Source of the DNA: CAYJPA01 sp964371945
Lineage (GTDB): Bacteria; Chloroflexota; Chloroflexia; Thermomicrobiales; UBA6265
Direction: 5' to 3'
Assembly: GCA_964371945.1 (NCBI GenBank)
Contig: CAYJPA010000001.1
Span: 55,379-119,378 of the forward strand
Length of the DNA: 64,000 bases
Under the pieces are notes generated by a model. That model did not search any database, was not told the DNA's origin, and saw only the letters and a program-made list of their open reading frames with translations. The translations under genes were made by a program, and so were the position numbers. Positions within the stretch are counted from its first letter, which is position 1, and each line of letters starts with the position of its first letter. This document shows, one piece after another, positions 25,573 through 34,130 of the stretch.

Positions 25573-26928
25573 ATGGCAACAGTGATCATGCCCAAAATGG
25601 GCGACGGCATGGAAGAAGGAACGCTTCTTCGCTGGCTCAAGAATGTTGGTGAAGAGGTCGAAATCGGCGATCCGATCGCCGAAATCGAAACCGATAAGGT
25701 CACGCTCGAAATCGAAGCGGCCGATGCGGGAGTTCTGAGCCAAACGCTGGTTGGTGAGGGTCAGACCGTGCCGATCGGCACGGCGATTGCGACCATCGGT
25801 GCCGAAGGCGAGGTTGCCATGGTCGAAGCCGCTCCGGCAGCGGCCACCGCCGAAGCACAGGTTGCGAACGGCGTCGCTACTCCACCTCCCGCGCCAGTAG
25901 TCGTCGCGCAGCCTGCTCAAGTCGAAGCGCCCGTCGCCGCGAATGGCGCCCGAGATGTCGTGCCGGAACCTGCTACGCTGACACGGGGCGCGGGTGAGCG
26001 TTGGCGCGCCTCGCCGTTGGTGAAACGGCTGGCCGCTGAGCACGGCCTTGACCTCCAGGGCATCGCCGGCTCGGGTCCAGGCGGGCGAATCGTCAAAGAC
26101 GATGTCATGCCGTACATCACCGGCGGAAAGCTGGCGCCCGCGGCCCAACCCACCGCTGTGACTGTTGCGCCGCCCGTCGCCGCGACTCTGGTCGCGGCTC
26201 AGGCCGTCGTCGCTCCGTCTCAGCCTTCTGGCCGTCCGCCCGGTGTGGCCCGTGAGTTGAGCAAAGTCCGGCGGACGACCGGCAAGCGAATGACCGAATC
26301 AAAACAAGTTATTCCGCATTTTTATGTCACCTCAGAAGTGAGCATGGAACCGGCGATTGCCTTCCGCGAACAGGTCAACGCCCAGATCACTGATGACGCG
26401 GCAAAGGTCTCGTTCAACGACCTGATCGTGAAAGCCACCGCGCTCGCGTTGCGTGAGTTCCCGAATCTAAACGCGACGATGGTGGGCGACACCCTCTACG
26501 ATCACGCCAATATCGATATCAACATCGCGGTAGCGATCGAAGGCGGTCTCATCGCCCCATTCGTTCCGGATGCCGATCAAAAGAGCCTGGGCTCGATTGC
26601 CAGAATGGCGAAAGACTTGATCAACCGGGCACGTAACGGTGGTCTCTTGCCGAACGAGTTCCAGGGCGGCACCTTCACCATCAGCAACCTCGGCATGTAC
26701 GATGTCGAGGAGTTTGTGGCGATCATCAATCCGCCGCAGGCCGCGATTTTGGCGATCGGGTCGATCACTGAAACACCTGTCGTGCGCGACGGCCAGGTCG
26801 TTCCCGGCCACCAGATGAAGATCGCGCTCTCGTGCGATCACCGGGTCTCGGACGGCGCCGAAGTCGCCAAGTTCCTGATCGCGGTCAAGAAATACCTCCA
26901 AAATCCAATGTTGCTGGCGGTTGGATAG
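25573..26928 (+). CDS. pdhC: Dihydrolipoamide acyltransferase, E2 component
   Basis: 451 residues from ATG 25573, two nt after the E1beta stop. Single lipoyl domain 1-80 with lipoyl-Lys42 in ETDKVTLEIEA; Ala/Pro/Val linker; E3/E1-binding domain 146-181 (SPLVKRLAAEHGLDL, GSGPGGRIVKDDV); second Ala/Pro linker; catalytic domain from ~225 with His423 in DHRVSDG. It carries the acyl group from E1 to CoA. One lipoyl domain is usual outside gammaproteobacteria. An intrinsic terminator follows 41 nt downstream, ending the operon. Confidence 0.96.
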   Translation: MATVIMPKMGDGMEEGTLLRWLKNVGEEVEIGDPIAEIETDKVTLEIEAADAGVLSQTLVGEGQTVPIGTAIATIGAEGEVAMVEAAPAAATAEAQVANGVATPPPAPVVVAQPAQVEAPVAANGARDVVPEPATLTRGAGERWRASPLVKRLAAEHGLDLQGIAGSGPGGRIVKDDVMPYITGGKLAPAAQPTAVTVAPPVAATLVAAQAVVAPSQPSGRPPGVARELSKVRRTTGKRMTESKQVIPHFYVTSEVSMEPAIAFREQVNAQITDDAAKVSFNDLIVKATALALREFPNLNATMVGDTLYDHANIDINIAVAIEGGLIAPFVPDADQKSLGSIARMAKDLINRARNGGLLPNEFQGGTFTISNLGMYDVEEFVAIINPPQAAILAIGSITETPVVRDGQVVPGHQMKIALSCDHRVSDGAEVAKFLIAVKKYLQNPMLLAVG

Positions 26929-26932
26929 CTTC

Positions 26933-27267
26933 GAGCCGCTAGCCACAAGCTCCAAGCTCCAAGCAGGGAAAGGCGAGGGACGATGCCCTCGCCTTTTGCA
27001 TTCGAGCTATTGACTGAAACCGCCGCCTACACGGTCGATCGCAAGCGAATCAGTTTATCACGTGTAGGGCAAGACCGCCGTGTCTGCCCTGTTCAAGGTC
27101 ATGTCGCTGGCAAAAGGAGCGGCGTTTGACGCCACCGTCTCGTCTACCAAATACGCCCTGAACCGAGGGCGACAGTAGAAAAACACCTCTAACAGTTACC
27201 CCACGCGTTGATTTTCTGCGCATTGGGCCATAATCCCAAGAGGCCCGGAGCTTGCGGCTAGCGGCTC
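26933..27267. repeat. 335-bp segment bounded by 21-nt inverted repeats
   Basis: Left arm 26933-26953 and right arm 27247-27267 are complementary in 20 of 21 positions and contain the same GAGCCGCTAGC core as the repeat inside the operon. Just inside the left arm the heptamer GCTCCAA is repeated, the complement of the TTGGAGC unit found at the right end of the window. The interior holds the operon terminator, a GGGCA...TGCCC short palindrome near 27067-27089, and no gene. It resembles a small non-autonomous repeat unit. Confidence 0.7.
26969..26997 (+). terminator. Intrinsic terminator of the E1alpha-E1beta-E2 operon
   Basis: Eleven-base-pair stem AAAGGCGAGGG / CCCTCGCCTTT with a 6-nt loop, ending in TTTT. 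It lies 41 nt after the E2 stop codon. Confidence 0.88.
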
Positions 27268-27284
27268 ACTGCTAAAGGCTCAAC

Positions 27285-28034
27285 ATGCGCGACGACTCAT
27301 TTGGAGTACCGGCCAAAGCAGGCATGACGACGATCGGCGGGCAACTTGTGCTCTCCGATCGGCTGGCTCAATTCCGTCGCATTTACCGTTGGGCCAATCT
27401 CACGCTGATCCACCAGGGCGCCTGGCCGCTCTTGCTCTTGTTGACCGCCGCTCCCGCCGGGAAACCGCAAGAGATCGAGATGCCCTGGTATCTTGCCCGT
27501 GTCGGTGCACCCGCGGCGGCTGCGCTTTTTGCGCTGATGTATCTCCGTCATCAACCTCAAGTCACTGAAGGCTCACTTGTCCCCCGGACCAAAGAGAAGC
27601 AAGCCTCAGATCGTCCCGGTCTTGCCGCCCAGGTCAAGGTCGGCCTAATAGCGCTGACCATCACCCTTGCGGCCGGCCGCCTGATCAATGGACCGATCGA
27701 ACCTGCCACAAAGCTGATCGTGTTCGGTGTCGCTGACGTGCTCGCGTTCCAATTGATTCACTTCGAGGTCGTGCGTCGTTCTTATCGCGACCCAACGCAG
27801 GGAATCGGCCTCGCGGTTCTGTTGTTCGGTTTGTCGTGGGGGCTCCGCGATCTCTTTTTGACATCCCTCGGTCCAAGCGAAGCGTCACCCGCATTCGCTC
27901 TTTTGACTGGGTTGGTGGTGGGACTTCTCGTGGCTGCCGCATCGCGCGTTCTACGCTCGTGGCCGGGTGGTTTCTGGTCGGCATCGGCCGCACACCTGCT
28001 GATTGTTTATCTTGTGATCGGGTTTGTGGACTAA
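27285..28034 (+). CDS. Integral membrane protein of unknown function
   Basis: Up to 249 residues with about six hydrophobic segments (near 45-60, 70-88, 115-132, 140-158, 175-195 and 205-245). No family recognised. The first in-frame ATG is 27285, but its first residues (FGVPAKAGM) read like the translated edge of an intergenic repeat, so ATG 27324 (TTIGGQLVLSDRL onward) may be the real start. Monocistronic, with the molybdopterin gene 189 nt downstream in the same direction. Confidence 0.72.
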   Translation: MRDDSFGVPAKAGMTTIGGQLVLSDRLAQFRRIYRWANLTLIHQGAWPLLLLLTAAPAGKPQEIEMPWYLARVGAPAAAALFALMYLRHQPQVTEGSLVPRTKEKQASDRPGLAAQVKVGLIALTITLAAGRLINGPIEPATKLIVFGVADVLAFQLIHFEVVRRSYRDPTQGIGLAVLLFGLSWGLRDLFLTSLGPSEASPAFALLTGLVVGLLVAAASRVLRSWPGGFWSASAAHLLIVYLVIGFVD

Positions 28035-28222
28035 CCCTCTCGCGAATCGTCACATCCGTGGTGATCCGGCAAGCGTAAGATTCGCGTAAGGGCGTTCAGA
28101 GATTCCGTAACGCGCTGGTGGTTGACTGAGACTATGCTCGCGCGGGGCCACGACGTTTTCATCCTCTTTTTTCCGCGTCAACTCATGGGCGCCGAGCTCA
28201 CAGTCGCGAAGGATCCTGAACC

Positions 28223-29971
28223 ATGAATGAACTCTATTCCCGAACCTCGAGGCGGAGCGCCGCGGCGCATGCTGGACGTGCTGGCTTGCTGGCGGCGCTC
28301 GTCATGCTCGCCGTGCAGCTCATCTGGCGGTTGAACTGGTCGCATAACGGGGTTGTCCAGGCGTTCCCGGAATTTGTCGTGGCCGCAATCTCGCGGTTGA
28401 CCCCGCTGTCGGTCTTCGGAGCCGCAACCGAGAATTACGGGAGCCTCGCGAAGAAGATGCTCTTCGCGTCGGTATTGCTCGGCATCGCTGGGGTGGGATT
28501 CCGATCAGGTTCAGTTGCGGGGTGGCTCAGCAATCGGATCGATCGAGGAGCCGCCGGACGCTTTATCTCCGGGCTAGTGGTGGCCGCGACACTTTGGCTG
28601 GTCACGCTCGTTGGAATCATGCCGATCGCGCATCTTGGCCTCTTTGCCACCGGCAGCAGTTATACGAATGACATCCTGTTTCAGCTCACGATCACATTTG
28701 CGCTCTTCGGTTTGCTCTGGGCGGCATTCGCTTCTCCCGAGCTTGCCGAATCTGACGCGCGTGATGCCGGCGGCGATCTCGTTTCCCGCCGGAGCCTCTT
28801 TGGCCAGGGCGCCTGGGGGCTCGGAACAATCGCCGCGGCAATCGTCGTTGGCGCGTCTGGATGGCGGCTCATCAGTCCCCGAAAAATGCGGGCTACCGCG
28901 TCCTCCACCCCGGCGAGCACGGTCGACGATATCGTCGCAACCCAACGGGCGCTCCAGGGTCAATCGTTGCCAGCTCCCACGCCTGAAGCAGTCTCTGCCG
29001 AAACGGTGGTCGAGGTTGCCGAGCTTAAGTCGGATCTGATCGTACAGGACGCCGATCCCTATGCGCTCTTTCTAGCACTCGATGCCGAGCAGAAGATCAC
29101 GCCGGTCCTTACTGAAACCGATGACTTCTATCACGTCTCGAAAAACCTTGTCGATCCTGAAGTCGGGATCGACGGCTGGAAGCTCAAAGTCATCGGCATG
29201 GTGAATCAGCCGCTTGAGCTCACCTATGACGAAGTCGTAGCGATGTCGACCACGGCCAAGATCACGACCTTGAGCTGTATCTCGAACACGCTTAACGGCG
29301 ATCTCACCGGGACTGCCCAGTGGACGGGTTTCCCGCTCCTGGACTTGCTGAACAGAGCCGGTGTGCAAAGCGGCGTGATCGATGTGAAGTTCAAAGCCGC
29401 TGACGATTACGAGGACTCGATCCCGCTCGACCGTGCACTCGATCCAGACACAACCGTCGTCGTGAGCATGAACGGTCTGCCGTTGCGCGACGACCACGGG
29501 TATCCGGCGCGGATGATCGTCCCCGGCATATACGGCATGAAGAATGTGAAATGGCTCCAGGAGATCGAGTTGGTCGGTGAGGACTTCATGGGCTACTGGC
29601 AGACACGGGGCTGGAGCGATTCCGCTCAAAATCAAGTTTGGGGCCGCATTGACCAGCCGCCGGGTGGAAAGATCGATCCCGGACCATTTGTTGCGGCGGG
29701 CATAGCATCCGCCGGCGATCGCGATATCAGCCGGGTCGAATTGAGCTTCGACGATGGCGAGACTTGGGCCGACGCAACGCTCGAACCATCGCTCAACCCG
29801 CCGTTCACCTGGGTGCGATGGGCATATCCGTTCGAGGCGGTCTCCGGCAAATACAAGATGAAAATGCGGGCCACGGACGGCTCCGGGCAGGTGATGGACG
29901 AGAAGGAGCGGCAACCGTTGCCGGATGGTGCCACCGGCTGGCCGCGGCGCTCGTTCGAAGTCAGGGGCTGA
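28223..29971 (+). CDS. Membrane-anchored molybdopterin oxidoreductase, sulfite-oxidase fold
   Basis: 582 residues. Five hydrophobic segments occupy residues ~18-36, 50-66, 80-95, 115-138 and 150-170. A Tat-like motif SRRSLFGQG (188-196) then leads into a sixth segment (~197-215). Residues ~290-582 are the sulfite-oxidase-type domain: Cys352 in TTLSCISN is the expected molybdenum ligand, GTAQWTGFPLLDLL and GYPARMIVPGIYGMK are conserved, and the C-terminal Ig-like Mo-co dimerisation part carries DDGETWADA and WVRWAYPFE. It would do an oxygen-atom transfer (sulfite or sulfoxide) outside the membrane. No partner cytochrome or cofactor gene is adjacent, so the electron acceptor is unknown. Confidence 0.9.
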   Translation: MNELYSRTSRRSAAAHAGRAGLLAALVMLAVQLIWRLNWSHNGVVQAFPEFVVAAISRLTPLSVFGAATENYGSLAKKMLFASVLLGIAGVGFRSGSVAGWLSNRIDRGAAGRFISGLVVAATLWLVTLVGIMPIAHLGLFATGSSYTNDILFQLTITFALFGLLWAAFASPELAESDARDAGGDLVSRRSLFGQGAWGLGTIAAAIVVGASGWRLISPRKMRATASSTPASTVDDIVATQRALQGQSLPAPTPEAVSAETVVEVAELKSDLIVQDADPYALFLALDAEQKITPVLTETDDFYHVSKNLVDPEVGIDGWKLKVIGMVNQPLELTYDEVVAMSTTAKITTLSCISNTLNGDLTGTAQWTGFPLLDLLNRAGVQSGVIDVKFKAADDYEDSIPLDRALDPDTTVVVSMNGLPLRDDHGYPARMIVPGIYGMKNVKWLQEIELVGEDFMGYWQTRGWSDSAQNQVWGRIDQPPGGKIDPGPFVAAGIASAGDRDISRVELSFDDGETWADATLEPSLNPPFTWVRWAYPFEAVSGKYKMKMRATDGSGQVMDEKERQPLPDGATGWPRRSFEVRG

Positions 29972-30039
29972 CCCATTTCAGGAACGCACCAAACTGAGAA
30001 AGGCGGCCGCTCCTTGCGTGCGCTTCTCGGAAACGACGA

Positions 30040-30909
30040 TTATGCGGTGAGGCGTTCGACCGCCTGCTCAGGATGTTGGCTCGGCCGGCTGTTCGACTCC
30101 TTGATCGCATCGGAAATTCGCTGGATGAGCCCGTCGATTTGACGCTGCATTCCGTTTGCATCGTCCATAAGGAACATGAGCGTCGACTGGAAGCTCTCTC
30201 GTGCTGTCACGAGCGTACGTTGGGCTTCGAGCGTCGCGCCGGCTTCAAGCTCGAGGCGATACGCTTCCGCTTCCAAACGCACTCGTTCACGCTCTTCAAA
30301 CACCGACTTGAAGAGATCGGCCGACCTCGAAATGTTGTCGTGAATTAACGAGTCGAACGCTTCGTAGTAGGCGATTCGCTCCGAAAGGCGCGCCATTTGG
30401 GCATCTCGTTCGTCGACCGTGACAACCTGTGTATCACCCCGCGGCACAATCTGATCTTCGACTCGAAGGTGGAACGCCTGAGCAGCTGCGCTCGATTGGG
30501 CGACGCCTTTCGCGATTTCTGGCGACGGCACTGGGCTTTCTTGAATCGATTCGATCGCCGGGTCGTATGGGCCCCGGAGCTCGTGTACCGGCTCCTCATC
30601 GTGGCGGGAGAAGTCGAACGACCGTTCAACCGGAGTCGAGGTTGGTTCTTGTCCGGACAAAGCAAACCCGTATTTCAAAGCAAGCGATTCTTCAGATGTC
30701 AACGAAGGCGGGATGTCGTAATCCGCGAATGCGAACGCCGGCACAATAGGTTCTACCGGCGCTGCCGGCGGCTCAAACCCAATCGCACCAGTCAGATGCG
30801 TGCTCACCTGCTCTCCCTCCGCTTCCGCAATCTCATCGTCAAGCCGTCGCCGCCGGCTCAACGAGCCGATTGGAAACCATCGACGACCAGCAACCGCGCT
30901 CTTCTCCAC
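30040..30909 (-). CDS. Unrecognised protein with C-terminal coiled coil
   Basis: 289 residues, soluble. The basic N-terminus (SLSRRRRLDDE) is followed by a Pro-rich, acidic, probably disordered half (~40-150). Residues ~165-270 are a long helical region with heptad pattern (RDAQMARLSERIAYYEAF, VFEERERVRLEAEAYRLELE, FQSTLMFLMDDANGMQRQIDGLIQRI). No family recognised. Length and layout suggest a scaffold or a partner of another coiled-coil protein; this is conjecture. Its 3' end faces the molybdopterin gene with 68 nt between. Confidence 0.75.
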   Translation of the reverse strand: MEKSAVAGRRWFPIGSLSRRRRLDDEIAEAEGEQVSTHLTGAIGFEPPAAPVEPIVPAFAFADYDIPPSLTSEESLALKYGFALSGQEPTSTPVERSFDFSRHDEEPVHELRGPYDPAIESIQESPVPSPEIAKGVAQSSAAAQAFHLRVEDQIVPRGDTQVVTVDERDAQMARLSERIAYYEAFDSLIHDNISRSADLFKSVFEERERVRLEAEAYRLELEAGATLEAQRTLVTARESFQSTLMFLMDDANGMQRQIDGLIQRISDAIKESNSRPSQHPEQAVERLTA

Positions 30910-31080
30910 GATGCTGCATGCCCACTGGGCGTCGACCCGCTAACGGGACTCCCGCCGCGATACTTTTCGTCGCCTCATGATTTGATGCTAGGGGATATTT
31001 CCGCCGCGGTAAATACGACGGAAGTCACGCTTAAATCCAGGCAAAGAGCGACCTTATGGTGACGCGGATAGTGGACCAAA

Positions 31081-31114
31081 CAAATATCCCCTGCCGATCT
31101 GTTGCCGGCAGGGG
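31081..31114 (-). terminator. Intrinsic terminator of mscL
   Basis: On the minus strand CCCCTGCCG and CGGCAGGGG form a 9-bp stem (31106-31114 with 31088-31096) followed by ATATTTGTTT. It begins 25 nt after the mscL stop codon. Confidence 0.78.
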
Positions 31115-31138
31115 TATTCTGTTGAACTTGATCGATTG

Positions 31139-31552
31139 TTAAACCGCGGGAGGTAATGGTTGGGCGCAGTACATGCAGCGCTTGGCCGCGATCGGCACCA
31201 TTCCGAGGCACTCCGGGCAGGCCCGAGTGGTCGGATCTGGAGGCGTCTCGCCCCGGCTCATTCGCGCCATGAGCACATTCATCGGCTTGATGACGACAAA
31301 GAAGATCACCGCGGCGATGACGACAAACGCAATCAATTGGGTGAGGAAGTTGCCCCATCTGAACTCGCTGCCATTTATGTCAAACGAATTGGACGAAAAG
31401 TTCGGAGACCCGCCAAAGATGCCGATGATCGGCATCACGATGTCATCGACGAGCGACGTCACCACCGCGCCGAACGCAACGCCGATAACGACCGCGACGG
31501 CCAGATCAACGATGTTCCCGCGCATCAGGAAACTGCGAAACTCTTTAAGCAT
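31139..31552 (-). CDS. mscL: Large-conductance mechanosensitive channel MscL with zinc-ribbon tail
   Basis: 137 residues from ATG 31552 (GGAG upstream); an in-frame start 30 nt earlier adds a hydrophilic leader foreign to the family. TM1 is RGNIVDLAVAVVIGVAFG (11-28), the short periplasmic loop spans ~45-68, and TM2 is ~68-90 ending in the usual VIKPMN. A C-terminal rubredoxin-like knuckle C112-x2-C115-x10-C126-x2-C129 replaces the charged helical bundle of E. coli MscL. The pentameric channel opens under membrane tension to release solutes during osmotic downshock. Monocistronic, with its own terminator. Confidence 0.96.
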   Translation of the reverse strand: MLKEFRSFLMRGNIVDLAVAVVIGVAFGAVVTSLVDDIVMPIIGIFGGSPNFSSNSFDINGSEFRWGNFLTQLIAFVVIAAVIFFVVIKPMNVLMARMSRGETPPDPTTRACPECLGMVPIAAKRCMYCAQPLPPAV

Positions 31553-31736
31553 CTCGCTCTCCTCTCCCCGCTCTGGGACCAAATTCGGCTGCCACCCGGC
31601 AACCGTCCTCGGCCCACCATTGCTCCATCGTTCGATGAGGGCACATTAGCAGAGGAACAGCAAGGTCGCCAGTGGGAAGCATTGAGTGATTGCGGCGATA
31701 ATGGATCGGCGATCGGATATCGAGCGACTGGAATCG

Positions 31737-32777
31737 TCAGCCTGCGACGGGCGTGGCCGGAGCTGCCGGGAGCAGCGTCGTATTGTAGGCCTCTTCAACG
31801 TCCAGCTCCGCGGCAATGAGATTTCGCGCTTTCATCCAATCGCCATAGGTGGACCATCGTTCGGGCGATTGGACACCGAATGAGGGTACGCCATCGGTCC
31901 AGGCAGGAATGAGGAGCTTCATGCCCTCCTCCTCGACCGCGCGGTCGGTTTCCGGATAAGCAGTCATCAGAATATCAAGGGCCGCTTCGGGATCCGCGAT
32001 GGCCTCCTCATATCCGTGTTGCACCGCTTTCAGGAATCCGGCAACGAGCTCCGGCTCGTTCGCCACGGTCTCCTCGCTTGCGACCATGACCAATTCGTAA
32101 AAATCGGGCACGCCCCAGTCCTCAACGCGGAGTATGTCGACCGGATACCCCTCGCGTTCCGCGATGATCGTTTCATGCGTCCAATAGGCGCCCATGACCG
32201 CGTCCGCGTGACCGGAAATCACCGCGGGAAGCAGGTTGAACTCGACATTAACGAGTGTGACGTCGTGCATTGAGAGTCCATCGGTTTCCAGCATCGTTGC
32301 CAGGTAAGCCTCCTGGCTCGGTATTCCTGGATAGCCGATTGTGGTTCCCGCGAGATCGGAGGGCCGTGTGATGCCGGCGGTTCTGAGTGACATCACGCAG
32401 ACCAGTGGGTGCTGCACCAGCGCGGCGATCGAAACAACCGGTACGCCTTGCGCACGAGCGAGCAGCACGTCGGTCTGGTAGGAGATGCCGAACCTGTCCG
32501 TGCCGGCGCCGACGGTTTGCAGCACAACGGTCGGATCGGACGGCGTATAGAGATCGACCTCGATACCGGCGGCGGTGAACCCTCCCCTTTCCCGGGCGAC
32601 AAAGAGTCCCGCGTGGTTTGCATTCGGATACCAGTCCAGCGCGACCGTTACTTTTTCGGCCGCTTGCGCCGGCTTCGAGGCCGGCACAACGCCGGCAATA
32701 CCCGCGGCACTGATTGCCGCCCGGCGGATGAACAGCCGGCGGTCGAGTGTCGATGTTGGAATCCGGCAAGTCATCAT
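31737..32777 (-). CDS. NMT1/THI5-like substrate-binding protein for a thiamine pyrimidine precursor
   Basis: 346 residues. Tat-type signal with Arg-Arg (DRRLFIRRAAISAAGIAG), followed by an NMT1/THI5 periplasmic-binding fold: VALDWYPNANHAGLFVAR, YTPSDPTVVLQTVGAG, FGISYQTDVLLARAQG and VMGAYWTHE are family blocks. Such proteins (ThiY type) bind N-formyl-4-amino-5-aminomethyl-2-methylpyrimidine or a related precursor for an ABC importer. A TPP riboswitch directly precedes the start, which strongly supports a thiamine role. The ATPase and permease partners are not in the window, so it is an orphan at this locus. ATG 32777 or 32774 may be used. Confidence 0.9.
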   Translation of the reverse strand: MMTCRIPTSTLDRRLFIRRAAISAAGIAGVVPASKPAQAAEKVTVALDWYPNANHAGLFVARERGGFTAAGIEVDLYTPSDPTVVLQTVGAGTDRFGISYQTDVLLARAQGVPVVSIAALVQHPLVCVMSLRTAGITRPSDLAGTTIGYPGIPSQEAYLATMLETDGLSMHDVTLVNVEFNLLPAVISGHADAVMGAYWTHETIIAEREGYPVDILRVEDWGVPDFYELVMVASEETVANEPELVAGFLKAVQHGYEEAIADPEAALDILMTAYPETDRAVEEEGMKLLIPAWTDGVPSFGVQSPERWSTYGDWMKARNLIAAELDVEEAYNTTLLPAAPATPVAG

Positions 32778-32782
32778 TCTGC

Positions 32783-32875
32783 TCCTTCCTGCGCGGGCAT
32801 TACCCCGATCAGGTTCGACGGTCGGCGACAGTGCTTTGCGGCGGTCGCCCTCTCAGCCCGGCACTCCGAGCTCCC
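32783..32875 (-). promoter_or_regulatory. TPP riboswitch (THI element)
   Basis: Conserved aptamer blocks read on the minus strand in order: GGGCTGAGAG (complement of 32850-32859), a variable P3 arm, ACCTGATC (32807-32814), GGTAATGCC (32797-32805) and GCGCAGGAA. The last block runs into GGAAGGAG, the ribosome site of the gene four nt before its ATG. That places the ribosome site next to helix P1, so control is probably at translation initiation: TPP binding would hide it. Confidence 0.95.
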
Positions 32876-33166
32876 GTGAAAAGATCCTCGATTGGCGCGA
32901 GCCTATCCAACTCCCACGGCTGCTGTCAAGCCGAGCAGTGTAGTCGCGATGTTTGACGTTATGTCGAGATATCTTGAGAATATTCGCGGTCCTCCGATCG
33001 GAACCTAACCTGACGAGTCCGCGAGCAGTGCAATTGCGATTCCGAGGTCACGACACCCCGTCCGTGATAAAGTCCACTGCGATCAGTTTTGGTTCAATAG
33101 TCTGGCGTCTTATCAATTCGGATTCGATCCGGTTGCCGCCTGGCGCTCCATGAGGTGTCTCTACAC

Positions 33167-34072
33167 ATGAATATGAGCCTGATTTCGGTGCCATGTGTCG
33201 GCGCATCGACCGAACCGACCGGCAAAACCGCCGGTCTGGCCAAAGCCGCCGATGCTTACCTTGAAGCAGGATTGCTCGAGCGGTTCACCGGACTCGGCGT
33301 CAATGTCCACCGTTCCTCACGGCCGGTGCTTCCAGGCGAAAAGCTCTCGCTCGATCCCATCGTTAACCTGGGCCGGTACAACGCACTGGTAGCCAAATCG
33401 GTCGTGGAGGGCATCACTGCCGGCGCCTCTCCACTGCTGGCCGGTGGAACCTGTGGGCACCTTATCGGAATACTCGCCGGGCTCCAGGTGTCATTTGGCG
33501 CAACAAGCAGGATCGGACTGATCTGGCTGGACGCCCATGGCGACTTCAACACCCCTCGGACGACGCATTCGGGAATGTTGGGCGGGATGCCGGTCGCGGT
33601 CAGTGCAGGGCTCTGTCTTGCCCCTTGGCGTGAGCTCGCCGGAATGACTTCGCCGTTACCGACAGACCGTATCTTATTGGTAGATGTTCGTAATCTCGAC
33701 CAGGAAGAAGCGGACCTGATTAAGGCCACGGACGCCACGATCGTGAAGTTTGGCCCTCAGAACAGCGTGGACGCAATCGCGAGCGGTATACATCGGTTGG
33801 CCGACAAGGTCGATCAACTCTATCTCCACGTCGACGCCGACATTCTCGATGCTTCGCTGCAACCGAATCATCCTACGGCCGAGCCCAATGGCCCGGATCT
33901 GGTCGCGGTCCACAAAGTGCTGCGGGTCGCCTTCGCGACCGGCAAGATCCGGGCATACGGAGTCGTGTCCGTGAATCCCACGGGTCCCGAGGGCGAAACG
34001 TCGCTTCGATCGGGCCTGGATATGATCGTCGGGGGCGTTGCTGCATGGTCGGAATTCACCCCTGACGTATAA
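33167..34072 (+). CDS. Ureohydrolase-family (arginase/agmatinase-like) hydrolase
   Basis: 301 residues from ATG 33167 (GAGGTG nine nt upstream; a GTG at 33155 overlaps that site). The six binuclear-manganese ligands of the family are present: His in GGTCGHLIG, D/H/D in WLDAHGDFNT and D/D in HVDADILD. Two flanking motifs differ from classical enzymes: GGDHS has become GGTCGH, and the SGNxHGMP loop reads SGMLGGMP, lacking its His. It probably hydrolyses a guanidino or formimino compound, but the changed substrate loop makes arginine or agmatine uncertain. Monocistronic. Confidence 0.88.
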   Translation: MNMSLISVPCVGASTEPTGKTAGLAKAADAYLEAGLLERFTGLGVNVHRSSRPVLPGEKLSLDPIVNLGRYNALVAKSVVEGITAGASPLLAGGTCGHLIGILAGLQVSFGATSRIGLIWLDAHGDFNTPRTTHSGMLGGMPVAVSAGLCLAPWRELAGMTSPLPTDRILLVDVRNLDQEEADLIKATDATIVKFGPQNSVDAIASGIHRLADKVDQLYLHVDADILDASLQPNHPTAEPNGPDLVAVHKVLRVAFATGKIRAYGVVSVNPTGPEGETSLRSGLDMIVGGVAAWSEFTPDV

Positions 34073-34130
34073 TTCTGGTTGCTCACGGCGGCGGTTCCGC
34101 CTCCCATGTGTGTCAGGAGGATAGCCTCGA

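Noticed and set aside
27067..27089. Terminator at the GGGCA...TGCCC palindrome
   Set aside because: Short stem without a U tract, and the operon already has a strong terminator at 26969-26997.
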